Source: Streptomyces alanosinicus
Lineage (GTDB): Bacteria > Actinomycetota > Actinomycetes > Streptomycetales > Streptomycetaceae
NCBI RefSeq assembly: GCF_014650595.1
Contig: NZ_BMVG01000004.1
Span: 186,001-250,000 of the forward strand
Direction of reading: 5' to 3'
Length of the DNA: 64,000 nt
Shown: piece after piece, positions 35,785 through 45,095 of the stretch
Numbering within the stretch: position 1 is the first letter of the stretch
Layout of the letters: every line of letters starts with the position of its first letter
The notes under the pieces: generated by a model
Told to the model about the DNA's origin: nothing
What the model saw: the letters and a program-made list of their open reading frames with translations, nothing else
Database searches by the model: none
Position numbers and translations under genes: made by a program

Positions 35785-37317
35785 ATGAGCACGGAAGCGC
35801 GCCACGCTCCCATCCCGCCGCGCCCCCAGGCCCCACCGCGTCCGTCCGTCCCGCCCCGCCCGGCCACCCCGCCCGACGACACCGACGACGAGCCGTCCGT
35901 CTTCACTCCGCGCACCGCGCGAGCCGGCACGTCCGGGTCCACGACCAAGGGTTCGACCGGCTCTGGGCGGCCCGCCAGTGGTGGCTCGCCGACCGCCGGG
36001 CGGCCCACTGGTGCCGGCCCGTCGTCCGCCGAGGCCACTGCGCGTGACGGCCGCTCCTCCCGTACGGGCTCCGGTGCCGGGCCGCTGCCGCGGGTCGAGG
36101 TGCCGCGTCCCGCCGGGCCCGAGGCCGGCGAAAGCCTCAGCCCGCCTCCGCCGCCCGCCTCCGCCCGGTTCCCCGACGCGCCGCCGAACGCGGGACGCGA
36201 GGCACGCCGCCCCGGGCGGGACCTCCCGCGCCAGGGAGCCGGCTCCCCGGGGGAGACCGCCACCGAGACGACGGCGCGCCTGCGCCCGATCACCGCGTCG
36301 CAGACCACGCCCCGGCTCCGCCCGCGGGCCGGCTCCCCGGGAACGCGGGGCACCGCCGACGCGTCCGGCCGTACGTCCGCCGGGCCCGGCCAGGAGAGCC
36401 GAGCTGCTGCCTCGACCACCGGTGCCTGGAGCCCCATGGCGCCGGTCCGGCCCGTCGGGCCGCCGGCCCCGGCCGCGTCTGTCCCGGACCCGGCGTCGTC
36501 CTGGAGCGCCGTCGCTGCCGTGCGGACCGTCCTGCCGGCCGGGACGCCGGCCCGTCACCGGGTGGGCCCCCGCACCGTCGCCGCGGCCGCCTGTCTCGTC
36601 CTCGGTCTCGGTCTCATCGGCGGTGCCGTGACCGGGAGTTGGCTCACCGGCGACGACGGGGACGACGCCACCGGCGACCACTTCGCCGCCGCCGGCGCCC
36701 TCTGGCACAACGTGCCCGTGGACCAGCTGTTCCCGCCCACCGTCGAGGGCACGGGCGCCGGACCCGGCGGCGCCGACCGCACCTGGACCCGGATCGCCGT
36801 GGCCCCGGACACCGGCTGTGCCCAGGCCTTCGACCCGCTGCTGGCCAAGGTCCTCGCCCCCGTCGGCTGCCAGCGGCTGCTGCGCGCCAGCTACACCGAC
36901 TCCACGCAGAGCTATGTCACTACCGTCGGCCTGCTGTTCACCCGGGCCGACTCCGCCGCCATGGCCGCGCTCGCCCACCGCTTCCGCACCGAGCACCTGG
37001 ACCGGCGCGCCGACCTGATGCCCCGCCCGTACGCGGCCGAGGGCACCGTCGCGGCCGGCTTCGGCAACAGACAGCGCGCCTCCTGGACCATCTCCGTCCT
37101 CACCGACGCCCCCGTCGTCACCTACGCCGTCTCCGGGTGGGCCGACGGCCGCGCGGTCGACGCGCCGCAGCCCGCCGCCGACGCCGTCAGCGCCGACGCC
37201 ACCACCGCACAGGCCCAGGCCGGACTCGGCAACGAGGCCCAGGGCCTGGCCGACCGGATCGAACGGCGGCTGCGCCAGCACATCGGCACGGCCACGGCCA
37301 CGGAGAATCCCTCATGA
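35785..37317 (+). CDS. Disordered, single-pass membrane protein next to the mycosin-like protease
   Basis: 510 residues; function not recognised. Residues 1-255 are low-complexity and rich in Pro, Thr, Ser, Arg and Gly, with no fold expected. One transmembrane helix follows at about 268-290 (VAAAACLVLGLGLIGGAVTGSWL). The remaining 220 residues are a structured, probably extracellular domain: ALWHNVPVDQLFPPTVEGTG, TGCAQAFDPLLAKVLAPVGCQRLLRASYTDSTQSYVTTVGLLF. The two Cys in it may form a disulfide. It overlaps the protease gene by four bases (ATGA), so the two products are made together and may work as a pair at the cell surface. The region 35511-35784 upstream holds the probable promoter; TAGAGT at 35611-35616 is a possible -10. 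Confidence 0.85.
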   Translation: MSTEARHAPIPPRPQAPPRPSVPPRPATPPDDTDDEPSVFTPRTARAGTSGSTTKGSTGSGRPASGGSPTAGRPTGAGPSSAEATARDGRSSRTGSGAGPLPRVEVPRPAGPEAGESLSPPPPPASARFPDAPPNAGREARRPGRDLPRQGAGSPGETATETTARLRPITASQTTPRLRPRAGSPGTRGTADASGRTSAGPGQESRAAASTTGAWSPMAPVRPVGPPAPAASVPDPASSWSAVAAVRTVLPAGTPARHRVGPRTVAAAACLVLGLGLIGGAVTGSWLTGDDGDDATGDHFAAAGALWHNVPVDQLFPPTVEGTGAGPGGADRTWTRIAVAPDTGCAQAFDPLLAKVLAPVGCQRLLRASYTDSTQSYVTTVGLLFTRADSAAMAALAHRFRTEHLDRRADLMPRPYAAEGTVAAGFGNRQRASWTISVLTDAPVVTYAVSGWADGRAVDAPQPAADAVSADATTAQAQAGLGNEAQGLADRIERRLRQHIGTATATENPS

Positions 37318-38501
37318 GGCGATCGATACGCGGCCGGCGCCGGGTGGACCGCGCCGGAGCCACGGTGAGCGTGCTGCTCGCCGGCGCCCTCGTCCTGCTG
37401 CCGTCCACCACGGCCCACGCCGACGGCATCCGCGCCCAGCAGTGGGCCCTGTCCGTCCTCGACCTGGACCAGGCCTGGCGCACCACCAAGGGCCACGGCG
37501 TCACCGTCGCCGTCCTGGACACCGGCGTCGAGGCCGACCACCCCGACCTCGTCGGCAACGTCCTGCCCGCCCAGGACATGATCGGTTTCGGCGCCAGGCA
37601 GGGCGACCGCGCCTGGGCCCGGCACGGCACGGCGATGGCCGGCATCATCGCCGGGCACGGCCATGGCCCCGGCGACTCCGCCGGCGTCATGGGTGTCGCC
37701 CCCGAGGCGAGGATCCTGCCCGTCCGGGTGATCCTGGAGGACGACGACCCCGCCCGCGCCAAGGCCCGCACCAGCCGCGGCAACGCGCTGGCCGACGGCA
37801 TCCGCTGGGCCGCCGACCACGGCGCCGACGTCATCAACCTCTCCCTCGGCGACGACTCGGACTCCGCGCACCCCGAGCCGAGCGAGGACGAGGCCGTGCA
37901 GTACGCCTTGAAGAAGGGCGTGGTGGTCGTCGCCTCCGCGGGCAACGGTGGCGAGAAGGGCGACCACGTCTCCTACCCGGCCGCCTACCCCGGCGTCATC
38001 GCCGCGACCGCCGTCGACCGCTACGACACCCGCGCCTCCTTCTCCACCCGCCGCTGGTACGCGGCCGTCAGCGCGCCCGGTGTCAACGTGGTCATCGCCG
38101 ACCCCGACCACAAGTACTACGAGGGCTGGGGCACCTCGGCCGCCTCCGCCTTCGTGTCCGGCGCGGCGGCCCTGATCAGGGCCGCCCACCCCGGCCTCGC
38201 CCCGGCCCAGGTCAAGAAGCTGCTGGAGGACACCGCCCGGGACGCGCCGGCCGGCGGCCGGGACGACTCCCGGGGTTTCGGCATGATCGACCCGGTGGCC
38301 GCGCTGAAGGCGGCCGACCGGATCCGGCCGGAGAGCCTGCGGGTGACGTCGTTCGACAAGAAGTACTTCGGCCCCGGCCCCGACGCCCCCAAGGCCACCT
38401 CCCCGGCCACCGGCTGGGCGGGCCCGCTGGCCGGCGGCACCGGCGGGGTGCTGCTGGTGGCGGGCGTCGTCCTGTGGCGGGGCCGCAGACAGACGGTCTG
38501 A
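37314..38501 (+). CDS. Mycosin-like, membrane-anchored subtilisin protease
   Basis: 395 residues. A basic N-terminus and Sec signal (GATVSVLLAGALVLLPSTTAHA) are followed by an S8 protease domain with Asp69 (AVLDTGVEADHPDL), His104 (ARHGTAMAGIIAG) and Ser275 (GTSAASAFVSGAAAL). A C-terminal linker and a final transmembrane helix with basic stop (GPLAGGTGGVLLVAGVVLWRGRRQ) anchor it with the active site outside. This layout is that of MycP, the protease of type VII secretion systems. No EccB/C/D or EsxA/B gene is in the window, so it is an orphan here. It is translationally coupled to the disordered membrane protein upstream. Confidence 0.9.
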   Translation: MRRSIRGRRRVDRAGATVSVLLAGALVLLPSTTAHADGIRAQQWALSVLDLDQAWRTTKGHGVTVAVLDTGVEADHPDLVGNVLPAQDMIGFGARQGDRAWARHGTAMAGIIAGHGHGPGDSAGVMGVAPEARILPVRVILEDDDPARAKARTSRGNALADGIRWAADHGADVINLSLGDDSDSAHPEPSEDEAVQYALKKGVVVVASAGNGGEKGDHVSYPAAYPGVIAATAVDRYDTRASFSTRRWYAAVSAPGVNVVIADPDHKYYEGWGTSAASAFVSGAAALIRAAHPGLAPAQVKKLLEDTARDAPAGGRDDSRGFGMIDPVAALKAADRIRPESLRVTSFDKKYFGPGPDAPKATSPATGWAGPLAGGTGGVLLVAGVVLWRGRRQTV

Positions 38502-38626
38502 GGGCGTGCGGGGCGGCGGCCGCCGACCGGCGACGTACTTGAATCTCCGGGTGGCGCGGCGAGGCGCCCCGCAACGACCACCGGCCCGTACAGCGCGCCG
38601 GGGACGTGCCGATAGGGTCGGTGACC

Positions 38627-39358
38627 GTGGCGAACAAGAACATTCCCGACCCCGGCTTCTCCGACGACGACGGCTCCGCCGACCCCCGGCTGAGCGCCGC
38701 CCTCGCCGCCTGGGCCGAGGACCGCGGCGCCCTCGGGCCCGTCCTTGAGGCGCTCAAGGGTGCCCGACTGCTGGTCCCGGTCGTCGCCGTGCTCGGCGAG
38801 GCGGAGGAGGGCGAGAACGGGCTGCGCCGCGAGAAGAGCAGCGACATGGCCGTACCCACCCTGAAGGCCGGTCACCGCACCGCCCTGCCCGCCTTCACCT
38901 CCACCGACTCCCTCGCCCGCTGGGACCCGGAGGCCCGCCCGGTCGCCGTACCGCTGCACCAGGCGCTGCAGGCCGCCGCGCACGAGAAGGCCGACACGCT
39001 CGTGCTGGACCTCGCCGGACCGGTGCCGTTCGAGCTGACGGGCCCGGCGCTGCTCGCCCTCGCGGAGGGCCGCACCAGCACCGACCCGCTCGCCGACCCC
39101 GCCGTCCGTGACGCCGTCCGTACGGCCGTGGCGGCGGAGCCCGCCGTGCTGCGCGCCCACCTCGGGCCCGGCCAGGCCGACGGCACCCTCGCCCTCGTGC
39201 TCGACCCGGCCGCGGAGCCCGCCCGCGCCGCCCGCGCCGTCGCCGAGCGGCTCGCCGCCGACGAAACGCTGAGGGCCCGCCTGACGCGCGGCCTCGACCT
39301 GGCGCTGCTGCCGGCCGGGACCACGCCTCCGGGCGAGCCCTTGTACGTGAAGGAATAG
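38627..39358 (+). CDS. SseB-like protein
   Basis: 243 residues from the GTG at 38627 (VANKNIPDPGFSDDDG), with AGGG nine bases upstream; GTGs at 38621 and 38606 are alternatives. The sequence ALKGARLLVPVVAVLGE...DMAVPTLKAGHRTALPAFTSTDSLARWDPEARPVAVPLHQALQAAAHEKADTLVLDLAGP matches the SseB N-terminal domain. SseB has been linked to stress or sulfur metabolism without a firm molecular function. It is probably cytoplasmic and acidic. A shared hairpin separates it from the convergent DUF1844 gene. Confidence 0.8.
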   Translation: MANKNIPDPGFSDDDGSADPRLSAALAAWAEDRGALGPVLEALKGARLLVPVVAVLGEAEEGENGLRREKSSDMAVPTLKAGHRTALPAFTSTDSLARWDPEARPVAVPLHQALQAAAHEKADTLVLDLAGPVPFELTGPALLALAEGRTSTDPLADPAVRDAVRTAVAAEPAVLRAHLGPGQADGTLALVLDPAAEPARAARAVAERLAADETLRARLTRGLDLALLPAGTTPPGEPLYVKE

Positions 39359-39360
39359 CC

Positions 39361-39383
39361 CAGCCGGAGGGAGCAGCCGGCTG
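39361..39383. terminator. Bidirectional hairpin between convergent genes
   Basis: Arms CAGCCGG and CCGGCTG (seven bp) with a nine-base loop, midway between the ends of the SseB-like gene and the DUF1844 gene. Confidence 0.5.
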
Positions 39384-39394
39384 GAGGGGACGGG

Positions 39395-39751
39395 TCAGCT
39401 GTAGACGGGGCCGGTGTACTTCTCGCCCGGACCCTGGCCCGGCTCGTCCGGGACGACCGAGGCCTCGCGGAACGCCAGCTGCAGCGACTTCAGGCCGTCG
39501 CGCAGCGGGGCCGCGTGGAAGGAGCTGATCTCGGTCGCGCTCGCGTCCAGCAGTCCGGCGAGCCCGCTGATCAGCTTGCGGGCCTCGTCCAGGTCCTTGT
39601 ACTTCTCGCCCTCCTCGCTCAGCCCGAGCTTCACGGCGGCGGCGCTCATCAGGTTGACGGCGACCGTCACGATCACCTCGACGGCGGGGACCTCGGCGAT
39701 GTCCCGGGTCATCGCGTCGAAATCGGGATTCTCAGGAGGGGTCTGACTCAT
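39395..39751 (-). CDS. DUF1844 protein
   Basis: 118 residues from the ATG at 39751, with AGGAGG in the right place upstream on the minus strand. The core VIVTVAVNLMSAAAVKLGLSEEGEKYKDLDEARKLISGLAGLLDAS is the DUF1844 domain, a short helical unit. Function is unknown. The gene is consistently found beside infC in Streptomyces, as far as I remember, and here it is divergent from the infC leader, so the two promoters share the gap. Confidence 0.9.
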   Translation of the reverse strand: MSQTPPENPDFDAMTRDIAEVPAVEVIVTVAVNLMSAAAVKLGLSEEGEKYKDLDEARKLISGLAGLLDASATEISSFHAAPLRDGLKSLQLAFREASVVPDEPGQGPGEKYTGPVYS

Positions 39752-40129
39752 GCCCCACACGATAAGCGGTGCGGTCCCGAGTCCTCCGATTAGCCCTTGC
39801 CCGACGGTGCTGCTAACCTTGTGTGACGACCGGCCGGACATGCCCTGCCACGCCAGAGCGCCCGGCCCACAAGTGGAGCTCCGATCTCCCACCCGACCGT
39901 CCCACGGGGCGGCGGGTCACCCCGGTCAGGCGGCCACCATCGTTCCGTACGGACGATGGAGTCGCCCGAAGCGCGCCCCGCGGCATCGCGGCGGTGCTCC
40001 GGTAGTGTTTTGGAGCCCCGCCTGTGATCGTCCGGGGCATTTTTTGTGCTTCGGCGCGGTTAGGTCTAACGAAAAGAGACATACGCGGCTGTCCGCCAGA
40101 CAACCGTGTGGTGCTACCGAGGAGGATCC
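39752..40129 (+). promoter_or_regulatory. Long infC leader region
   Basis: 378 nt between the divergent DUF1844 gene and infC. A possible -10 (TAACCT, 39814-39819) would give a leader of about 300 nt. The leader contains an intrinsic terminator with a true U-tract (40015-40045), then GTTAGGTCTAACG (a palindromic patch at about 40060-40072) and finally the AGGAGG of infC. In other bacteria the infC-rpmI-rplT operon is regulated through its leader by L20 or IF3. No coding frame is supported. Confidence 0.6.
40015..40045 (+). terminator. Intrinsic terminator inside the infC leader (putative attenuator)
   Basis: A six-bp GC stem, GCCCCG / CGGGGC, with a 12-base loop is followed, after one A, by six T residues. 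A run of six T is rare in this genome. It stands 85 nt before the infC start, so it would act as an attenuator rather than as the end of a gene. Confidence 0.7.
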
Positions 40130-40786
40130 ATCAGCGCCGAGCCCCGCATCAACGACCGGATTCGCGTTCCCGAGGTGCGACTTGTCGGTCCCAGTGGCGA
40201 GCAGGTGGGCATTGTCCCGCTCGCTAAGGCACTGGAGCTTGCGCAGGAGTACGACCTGGACCTGGTCGAGGTCGCGGCGAACGCCCGTCCGCCCGTGTGC
40301 AAGCTCATGGACTACGGGAAGTTCAAGTACGAGTCGGCCATGAAGGCCCGTGAGGCGCGCAAGAACCAGGCGCACACGGTCATCAAGGAGATGAAGCTCC
40401 GGCCGAAGATCGACCCGCACGACTATGACACCAAGAAGGGTCACGTCGTACGGTTCCTCAAGCAGGGCGACAAGGTCAAGATCACGATCATGTTCCGTGG
40501 TCGCGAGCAGTCCCGGCCCGAGCTGGGCTACCGACTGCTGCAGCGCCTCGCGGAGGACGTCCAGGACCTCGGTTTCGTCGAGTCGAACCCGAAGCAGGAC
40601 GGCCGAAACATGATCATGGTCCTCGGTCCGCACAAGAAGAAGACCGAGGCGATGGCCGAGGCCCGTCAGGCGCAGGAGGCCCGCAAGGCCGATGCGAAGG
40701 CGAACCCCGGTAAGTCGCAGAACGCCGCGGACACCGAGAACACCGTGGACACCGAGGCGCCTGCCGAGGCTTCCGCCGAGGCGTGA
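40130..40786 (+). CDS. infC: Translation initiation factor IF-3, ATC start
   Basis: 218 residues. The N-terminus [26 protein letters not shown] is the normal IF3 start, and the codon before it is ATC, with AGGAGG five bases earlier. No ATG, GTG or TTG lies at that place; a GTG 24 nt upstream would put the AGGAGG inside the coding frame. IF3 genes of other bacteria use AUU or AUC so that IF3 itself, which rejects unusual start codons, limits its own synthesis. The N domain, linker and C domain ([48 protein letters not shown]) are complete, followed by an Ala/Glu-rich tail of about 35 residues. rpmI and rplT follow. Confidence 0.95.
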   Translation: MSAEPRINDRIRVPEVRLVGPSGEQVGIVPLAKALELAQEYDLDLVEVAANARPPVCKLMDYGKFKYESAMKAREARKNQAHTVIKEMKLRPKIDPHDYDTKKGHVVRFLKQGDKVKITIMFRGREQSRPELGYRLLQRLAEDVQDLGFVESNPKQDGRNMIMVLGPHKKKTEAMAEARQAQEARKADAKANPGKSQNAADTENTVDTEAPAEASAEA

Positions 40787-40898
40787 TCCCGGGGGACAGC
40801 AGTCCCCAGCGGATGTAACCGAATGAAGAACGACGCTCCACCGTGCCCGGTTTCGCGACCGGGCACCGGAGCGCCACCGACGAGGAGATAACGGCGCT

Positions 40899-41093
40899 AT
40901 GCCGAAGAACAAGTCGCACAGCGGTGCCAGCAAGCGCTTCAAGATCACCGGCTCCGGCAAGGTGCTGCGCGAGCGCGCCGGCAAGCGCCACCTGCTCGAG
41001 CACAAGTCGTCCCGCGTCACGCGTCGCCTCACCGGCAACGCCGAGATGGCCCCGGGCGACGCCGCGAAGATCAAGAAGCTTCTCGGCAAGTGA
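40899..41093 (+). CDS. rpmI: Ribosomal protein bL35
   Basis: 64 residues, very basic ([38 protein letters not shown]), full length for bL35. It is a part of the large ribosomal subunit. GAGGAGATAACG stands just before the ATG. It lies 112 nt after infC and 106 nt before rplT, the standard order of this operon. Confidence 0.98.
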   Translation: MPKNKSHSGASKRFKITGSGKVLRERAGKRHLLEHKSSRVTRRLTGNAEMAPGDAAKIKKLLGK

Positions 41094-41199
41094 CGTGACC
41101 GGCGCTCGCCATCTCTGAGCGCCACACGTCAGGACCGGGACCCAGTCGTTTCCGGGTCGTGTGAGTACCCCCCACGACCCCGCTACAAGGAGTTAACAA

Positions 41200-41583
41200 G
41201 TGGCACGCGTCAAGCGGGCAGTCAACGCCCACAAGAAGCGCCGGGCGATCCTCGAGCAGGCCTCCGGCTACCGCGGTCAGCGTTCGCGCCTGTACCGCAA
41301 GGCCAAGGAGCAGGTCACCCACTCGCTGGTCTACAACTACAACGACCGCAAGAAGCGCAAGGGCGACTTCCGTCAGCTGTGGATCCAGCGCATCAACGCC
41401 GCTGCCCGCGCCAACGGCATCACCTACAACCGCTTCATCCAGGGTCTGAAGGCCGCGAACGTCGAGGTCGACCGCAAGATCCTGGCCGAGCTGGCTGTGA
41501 ACGACGCCGGTGCGTTCGCCGCGCTCGTCGAGGTCGCGCAGAAGGCGCTGCCGGCGGACGTCAACGCGCCGAAGGCCGCGTGA
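41200..41583 (+). CDS. rplT: Ribosomal protein bL20
   Basis: 127 residues from a GTG preceded by AAGGAGTTAAC. The basic N-terminal helix ([38 protein letters not shown]) and globular C-terminus ([29 protein letters not shown]) are typical. bL20 binds 23S rRNA early in large-subunit assembly and in several bacteria represses its own operon by binding the leader mRNA. The operon closes with a hairpin 33 nt downstream. Confidence 0.98.
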   Translation: MARVKRAVNAHKKRRAILEQASGYRGQRSRLYRKAKEQVTHSLVYNYNDRKKRKGDFRQLWIQRINAAARANGITYNRFIQGLKAANVEVDRKILAELAVNDAGAFAALVEVAQKALPADVNAPKAA

Positions 41584-41615
41584 CGCTGCGCCGCCCTTAG
41601 GCCGACGTGACGGTG

Positions 41616-41646
41616 GGACCCGCAGGCTTTCATGGCTTGCGGGTCC
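41616..41646 (+). terminator. Terminator of the infC-rpmI-rplT operon
   Basis: Perfect nine-bp stem GGACCCGCA / TGCGGGTCC around a 13-base loop, followed by TGTTGTTGG. Confidence 0.8.
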
Positions 41647-41688
41647 TGTTGTTGGGGCGTGTCGCGCGATTCGTCCGGGTGAGTGGGG

Positions 41689-41740
41689 GCTGGTCGCGCC
41701 CACGCGGCGGAGCCGCATATCGACACGGCCCCGCGCCCCT
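41689..41740 (-). repeat. Dispersed repeat, copy D (variant with inserted GC palindrome)
   Basis: Reads GCTGGTCGCGCCC...GGCGGAGCCGCATATCGACA..CCCCGCGCCCCT. The ends equal the reverse complement of the common element, but the middle carries a different block. It is about 105 nt after rplT and 65 nt before the methyltransferase gene. Confidence 0.65.
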
Positions 41741-41804
41741 GGGGGTTGCCGCCGACGGAGCCCAGGGATCGCCCCGCGTGGAAATTCTCGTGAAAGTGAA
41801 GACG

Positions 41805-42659
41805 ATGCCCAGCCCCGAGCTGATCTCACCCCGGTCCGCGCGAGTCGCCGCTGCGCGGCGGTTGGCCAAGCGGAATTTCCGGGGGAAGGACCGGCTGTTC
41901 CTCGCGGAGGGGCCGCAGGCCGTGCGGGAGGCGGCCGGGCACGTGGTGGACGGCACTCCCACCCTCGTCGAGCTCTTCGCCACCCCCGAGGCCGAGGAGC
42001 GGTACGCCGACATCATCGGCGCCGCGCACACCGCCGGTGCCCGGGTGCATCTGGCCTCCGAGGAGGTCATCGCCGACATCTCCACCACCGTGACCCCCCA
42101 GGGAATGGTCGGGGTCTGCCGGTTCCTGGACACACCGTTCGAGGAGATCCTCGCCGCCCGGCCGCGACTGGTCGCCGTGCTCGCCCATGTCCGCGACCCC
42201 GGCAACGCCGGCACCGTCCTGCGCTGCGCCGACGCCGCCGGCGCCGAGGCCGTGATCCTCACCGACGCCTCCGTCGACCTGTACAACCCCAAGGCCGTAC
42301 GCGCCTCCGTCGGCTCGCACTTCCATCTGCCGGTCGCCGTCGCAGTCCCCGTCGAGCGGGCCGTCGAGGGGCTGAAGAACGCCGGTGTGCGCATTCTCGC
42401 CGCCGACGGGGCGGGGGACCGCGACCTCGACGACGAGCTGGACAAGGGGAGCATGGGCGGGCCGACCGCCTGGGTCTTCGGCAACGAGGCCTGGGGGCTG
42501 CCGGAGGAGACCCGCGCCCTCGCCGACGCCGTCGTCCGCGTCCCCATCCACGGAAAGGCCGAGAGCCTGAACCTGGCCACGGCCGCCGCCGTATGTCTCT
42601 ACGCGTCGGCCCGCGCCCAGCGCGCCACCGAAGGCTGCCGCACGGTCACCGAGAGCTAG
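41805..42659 (+). CDS. TrmH/SpoU-family RNA 2'-O-methyltransferase
   Basis: 284 residues from the ATG at 41805 (MPSPELISPRSARVAAARRLAKRNFRG). The N-terminal substrate-binding domain (RLFLAEGPQAVREA) is followed by the SPOUT knot with its three motifs: VLAHVRDPGNAGTVLRCADAAGA (motif 1), WVFGNEAWGLPEE (motif 2) and VPIHGKAESLNLATAAAVCLY (motif 3). It transfers methyl from S-adenosylmethionine to a ribose 2'-OH, probably in 23S rRNA. The ribosome site is weak (GAAAGTGAAG). It lies between the L20 gene and an orphan sensor kinase on the same strand. Confidence 0.92.
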   Translation: MPSPELISPRSARVAAARRLAKRNFRGKDRLFLAEGPQAVREAAGHVVDGTPTLVELFATPEAEERYADIIGAAHTAGARVHLASEEVIADISTTVTPQGMVGVCRFLDTPFEEILAARPRLVAVLAHVRDPGNAGTVLRCADAAGAEAVILTDASVDLYNPKAVRASVGSHFHLPVAVAVPVERAVEGLKNAGVRILAADGAGDRDLDDELDKGSMGGPTAWVFGNEAWGLPEETRALADAVVRVPIHGKAESLNLATAAAVCLYASARAQRATEGCRTVTES

Positions 42660-42709
42660 TAGGGTGACCAGCGCGGGGCCCTGCGCCGTCTGAGAGGTGG
42701 GGTACGGGG

Positions 42710-43843
42710 ATGAGTGTGGCCGGCACGAGCACCGCGCCGGAGGGACGGGACGCGCGGCGCACATCTGTGCCCGGGTGCGCAGACCATGCGGGCGTCGACC
42801 CCGACCAGCTGCCCGACGGTCTGGTCGTCGCCGACGAGCACGGCCGGGTCGTCTGCTTCAACGCCGCCGCCTGCCGGATCACGGCCGTACGCGCCGCCGA
42901 CGCCCTCGGACAGCCGCTGGAGAAGGCACTTCCCTTAGAGGACCTGGAGGGCCGCCGCTGGTGGCAGCTCACCGATCCCTACGGGGGGCTCGCCATCCGG
43001 GTGCGGCAGCCCGAGCGCAATCTGCTGCTGCCGGGCGGGCGGGAGGTGCTCGTCTCCGCCCGGTACATCCGGGCCGAACCGCGCGGGCCCGTCCAGCGGG
43101 TCGTGGTCTGTCTGCGGGACACCGAGGCCCGGCGCCGTACCGAACGCAGCCATGCCGAGCTGATCGCCACGGTCGCCCATGAACTGCGCTCGCCCCTCAC
43201 CTCCGTGAAGGGCTTCACGGCCACGCTCCTCGCCAAGTGGGAACGCTTCACCGACGACCAGAAGCGGCTGATGCTGGAGACCGTCGACGCCGACGCCGAC
43301 CGCGTCACCCGGCTCATCGCCGAACTGCTCGACATCTCGCGGATCGACTCCGGACGGCTGGAGGTGCGCCGCCAGCCCGTCGACATCGGGGCCGCCGTCT
43401 CCCGGCACATCCAGGCCTACGTCGCCGCCGGCCAGCCCGCCGACCGCTTCCTGCTCCGCATCGAACAGCCGCTGCCCGACCTGTGGGCCGACCCCGACAA
43501 GGTCGACCAGGTCCTCAGCAATCTGATCGAAAATGCAGTGCGGCACGGCGAGGGAACCGTCACCATAGACGTGACGCCCTGCGCATCCCCGCGCGAGGGC
43601 GAGGAGACCGGCACATCGGTCACGGTGAGCGACGAGGGTCCCGGCATCCCGGAGGAGTCCATGAACCGCGTCTTCACCCGCTTCTGGCGGGGCAGCAAGC
43701 GCGGCGGCACCGGCCTCGGGCTCTATATCGTCAAGGGCATCGTCGAAGCCCACGGCGGCACCATCACGGTCGGCCGCGCCCCCGGCGGCGGTGCCGAGTT
43801 CCGATTTACGTTGCCCGTGGCGGCCCCGGCCTACCTGGCCTAG
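42710..43843 (+). CDS. Orphan PAS-type sensor histidine kinase with a TTA codon
   Basis: 377 residues. A PAS-like sensor region (about 35-135: LPDGLVVADEHGRVVCFNAAACRITAVRAADALGQPLEKALP) is followed by the dimerisation domain with His157 in VAHELRSPLTS and the ATPase domain (NLIENAVRHG, DEGPGIPEE, GTGLGLYI). No transmembrane helix is seen, so it is cytoplasmic. No response-regulator gene is adjacent. Codon 76 is TTA (42935-42937), so full translation needs the bldA leucyl tRNA and should be delayed until development or late growth. The partner regulator and signal are unknown. Confidence 0.93.
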   Translation: MSVAGTSTAPEGRDARRTSVPGCADHAGVDPDQLPDGLVVADEHGRVVCFNAAACRITAVRAADALGQPLEKALPLEDLEGRRWWQLTDPYGGLAIRVRQPERNLLLPGGREVLVSARYIRAEPRGPVQRVVVCLRDTEARRRTERSHAELIATVAHELRSPLTSVKGFTATLLAKWERFTDDQKRLMLETVDADADRVTRLIAELLDISRIDSGRLEVRRQPVDIGAAVSRHIQAYVAAGQPADRFLLRIEQPLPDLWADPDKVDQVLSNLIENAVRHGEGTVTIDVTPCASPREGEETGTSVTVSDEGPGIPEESMNRVFTRFWRGSKRGGTGLGLYIVKGIVEAHGGTITVGRAPGGGAEFRFTLPVAAPAYLA

Positions 43844-43934
43844 GTGCCCCGCGGGCGCATTCGCGTTCCTTCACCCCGTTAGACTCGGCCTTTGGCACCG
43901 TTGTGTCCTTCACGCGGCCCTCGCGAGTCGGTGA

Positions 43935-45094
<1,160 letters not shown>

Positions 45095-45095
<1 letters not shown>

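Noticed and set aside
37314..38501. Calling a full type VII secretion locus here
   Set aside because: Only the protease resembles a type VII component. No EccC-type ATPase, Esx protein or EccD-like membrane protein is present in the window.
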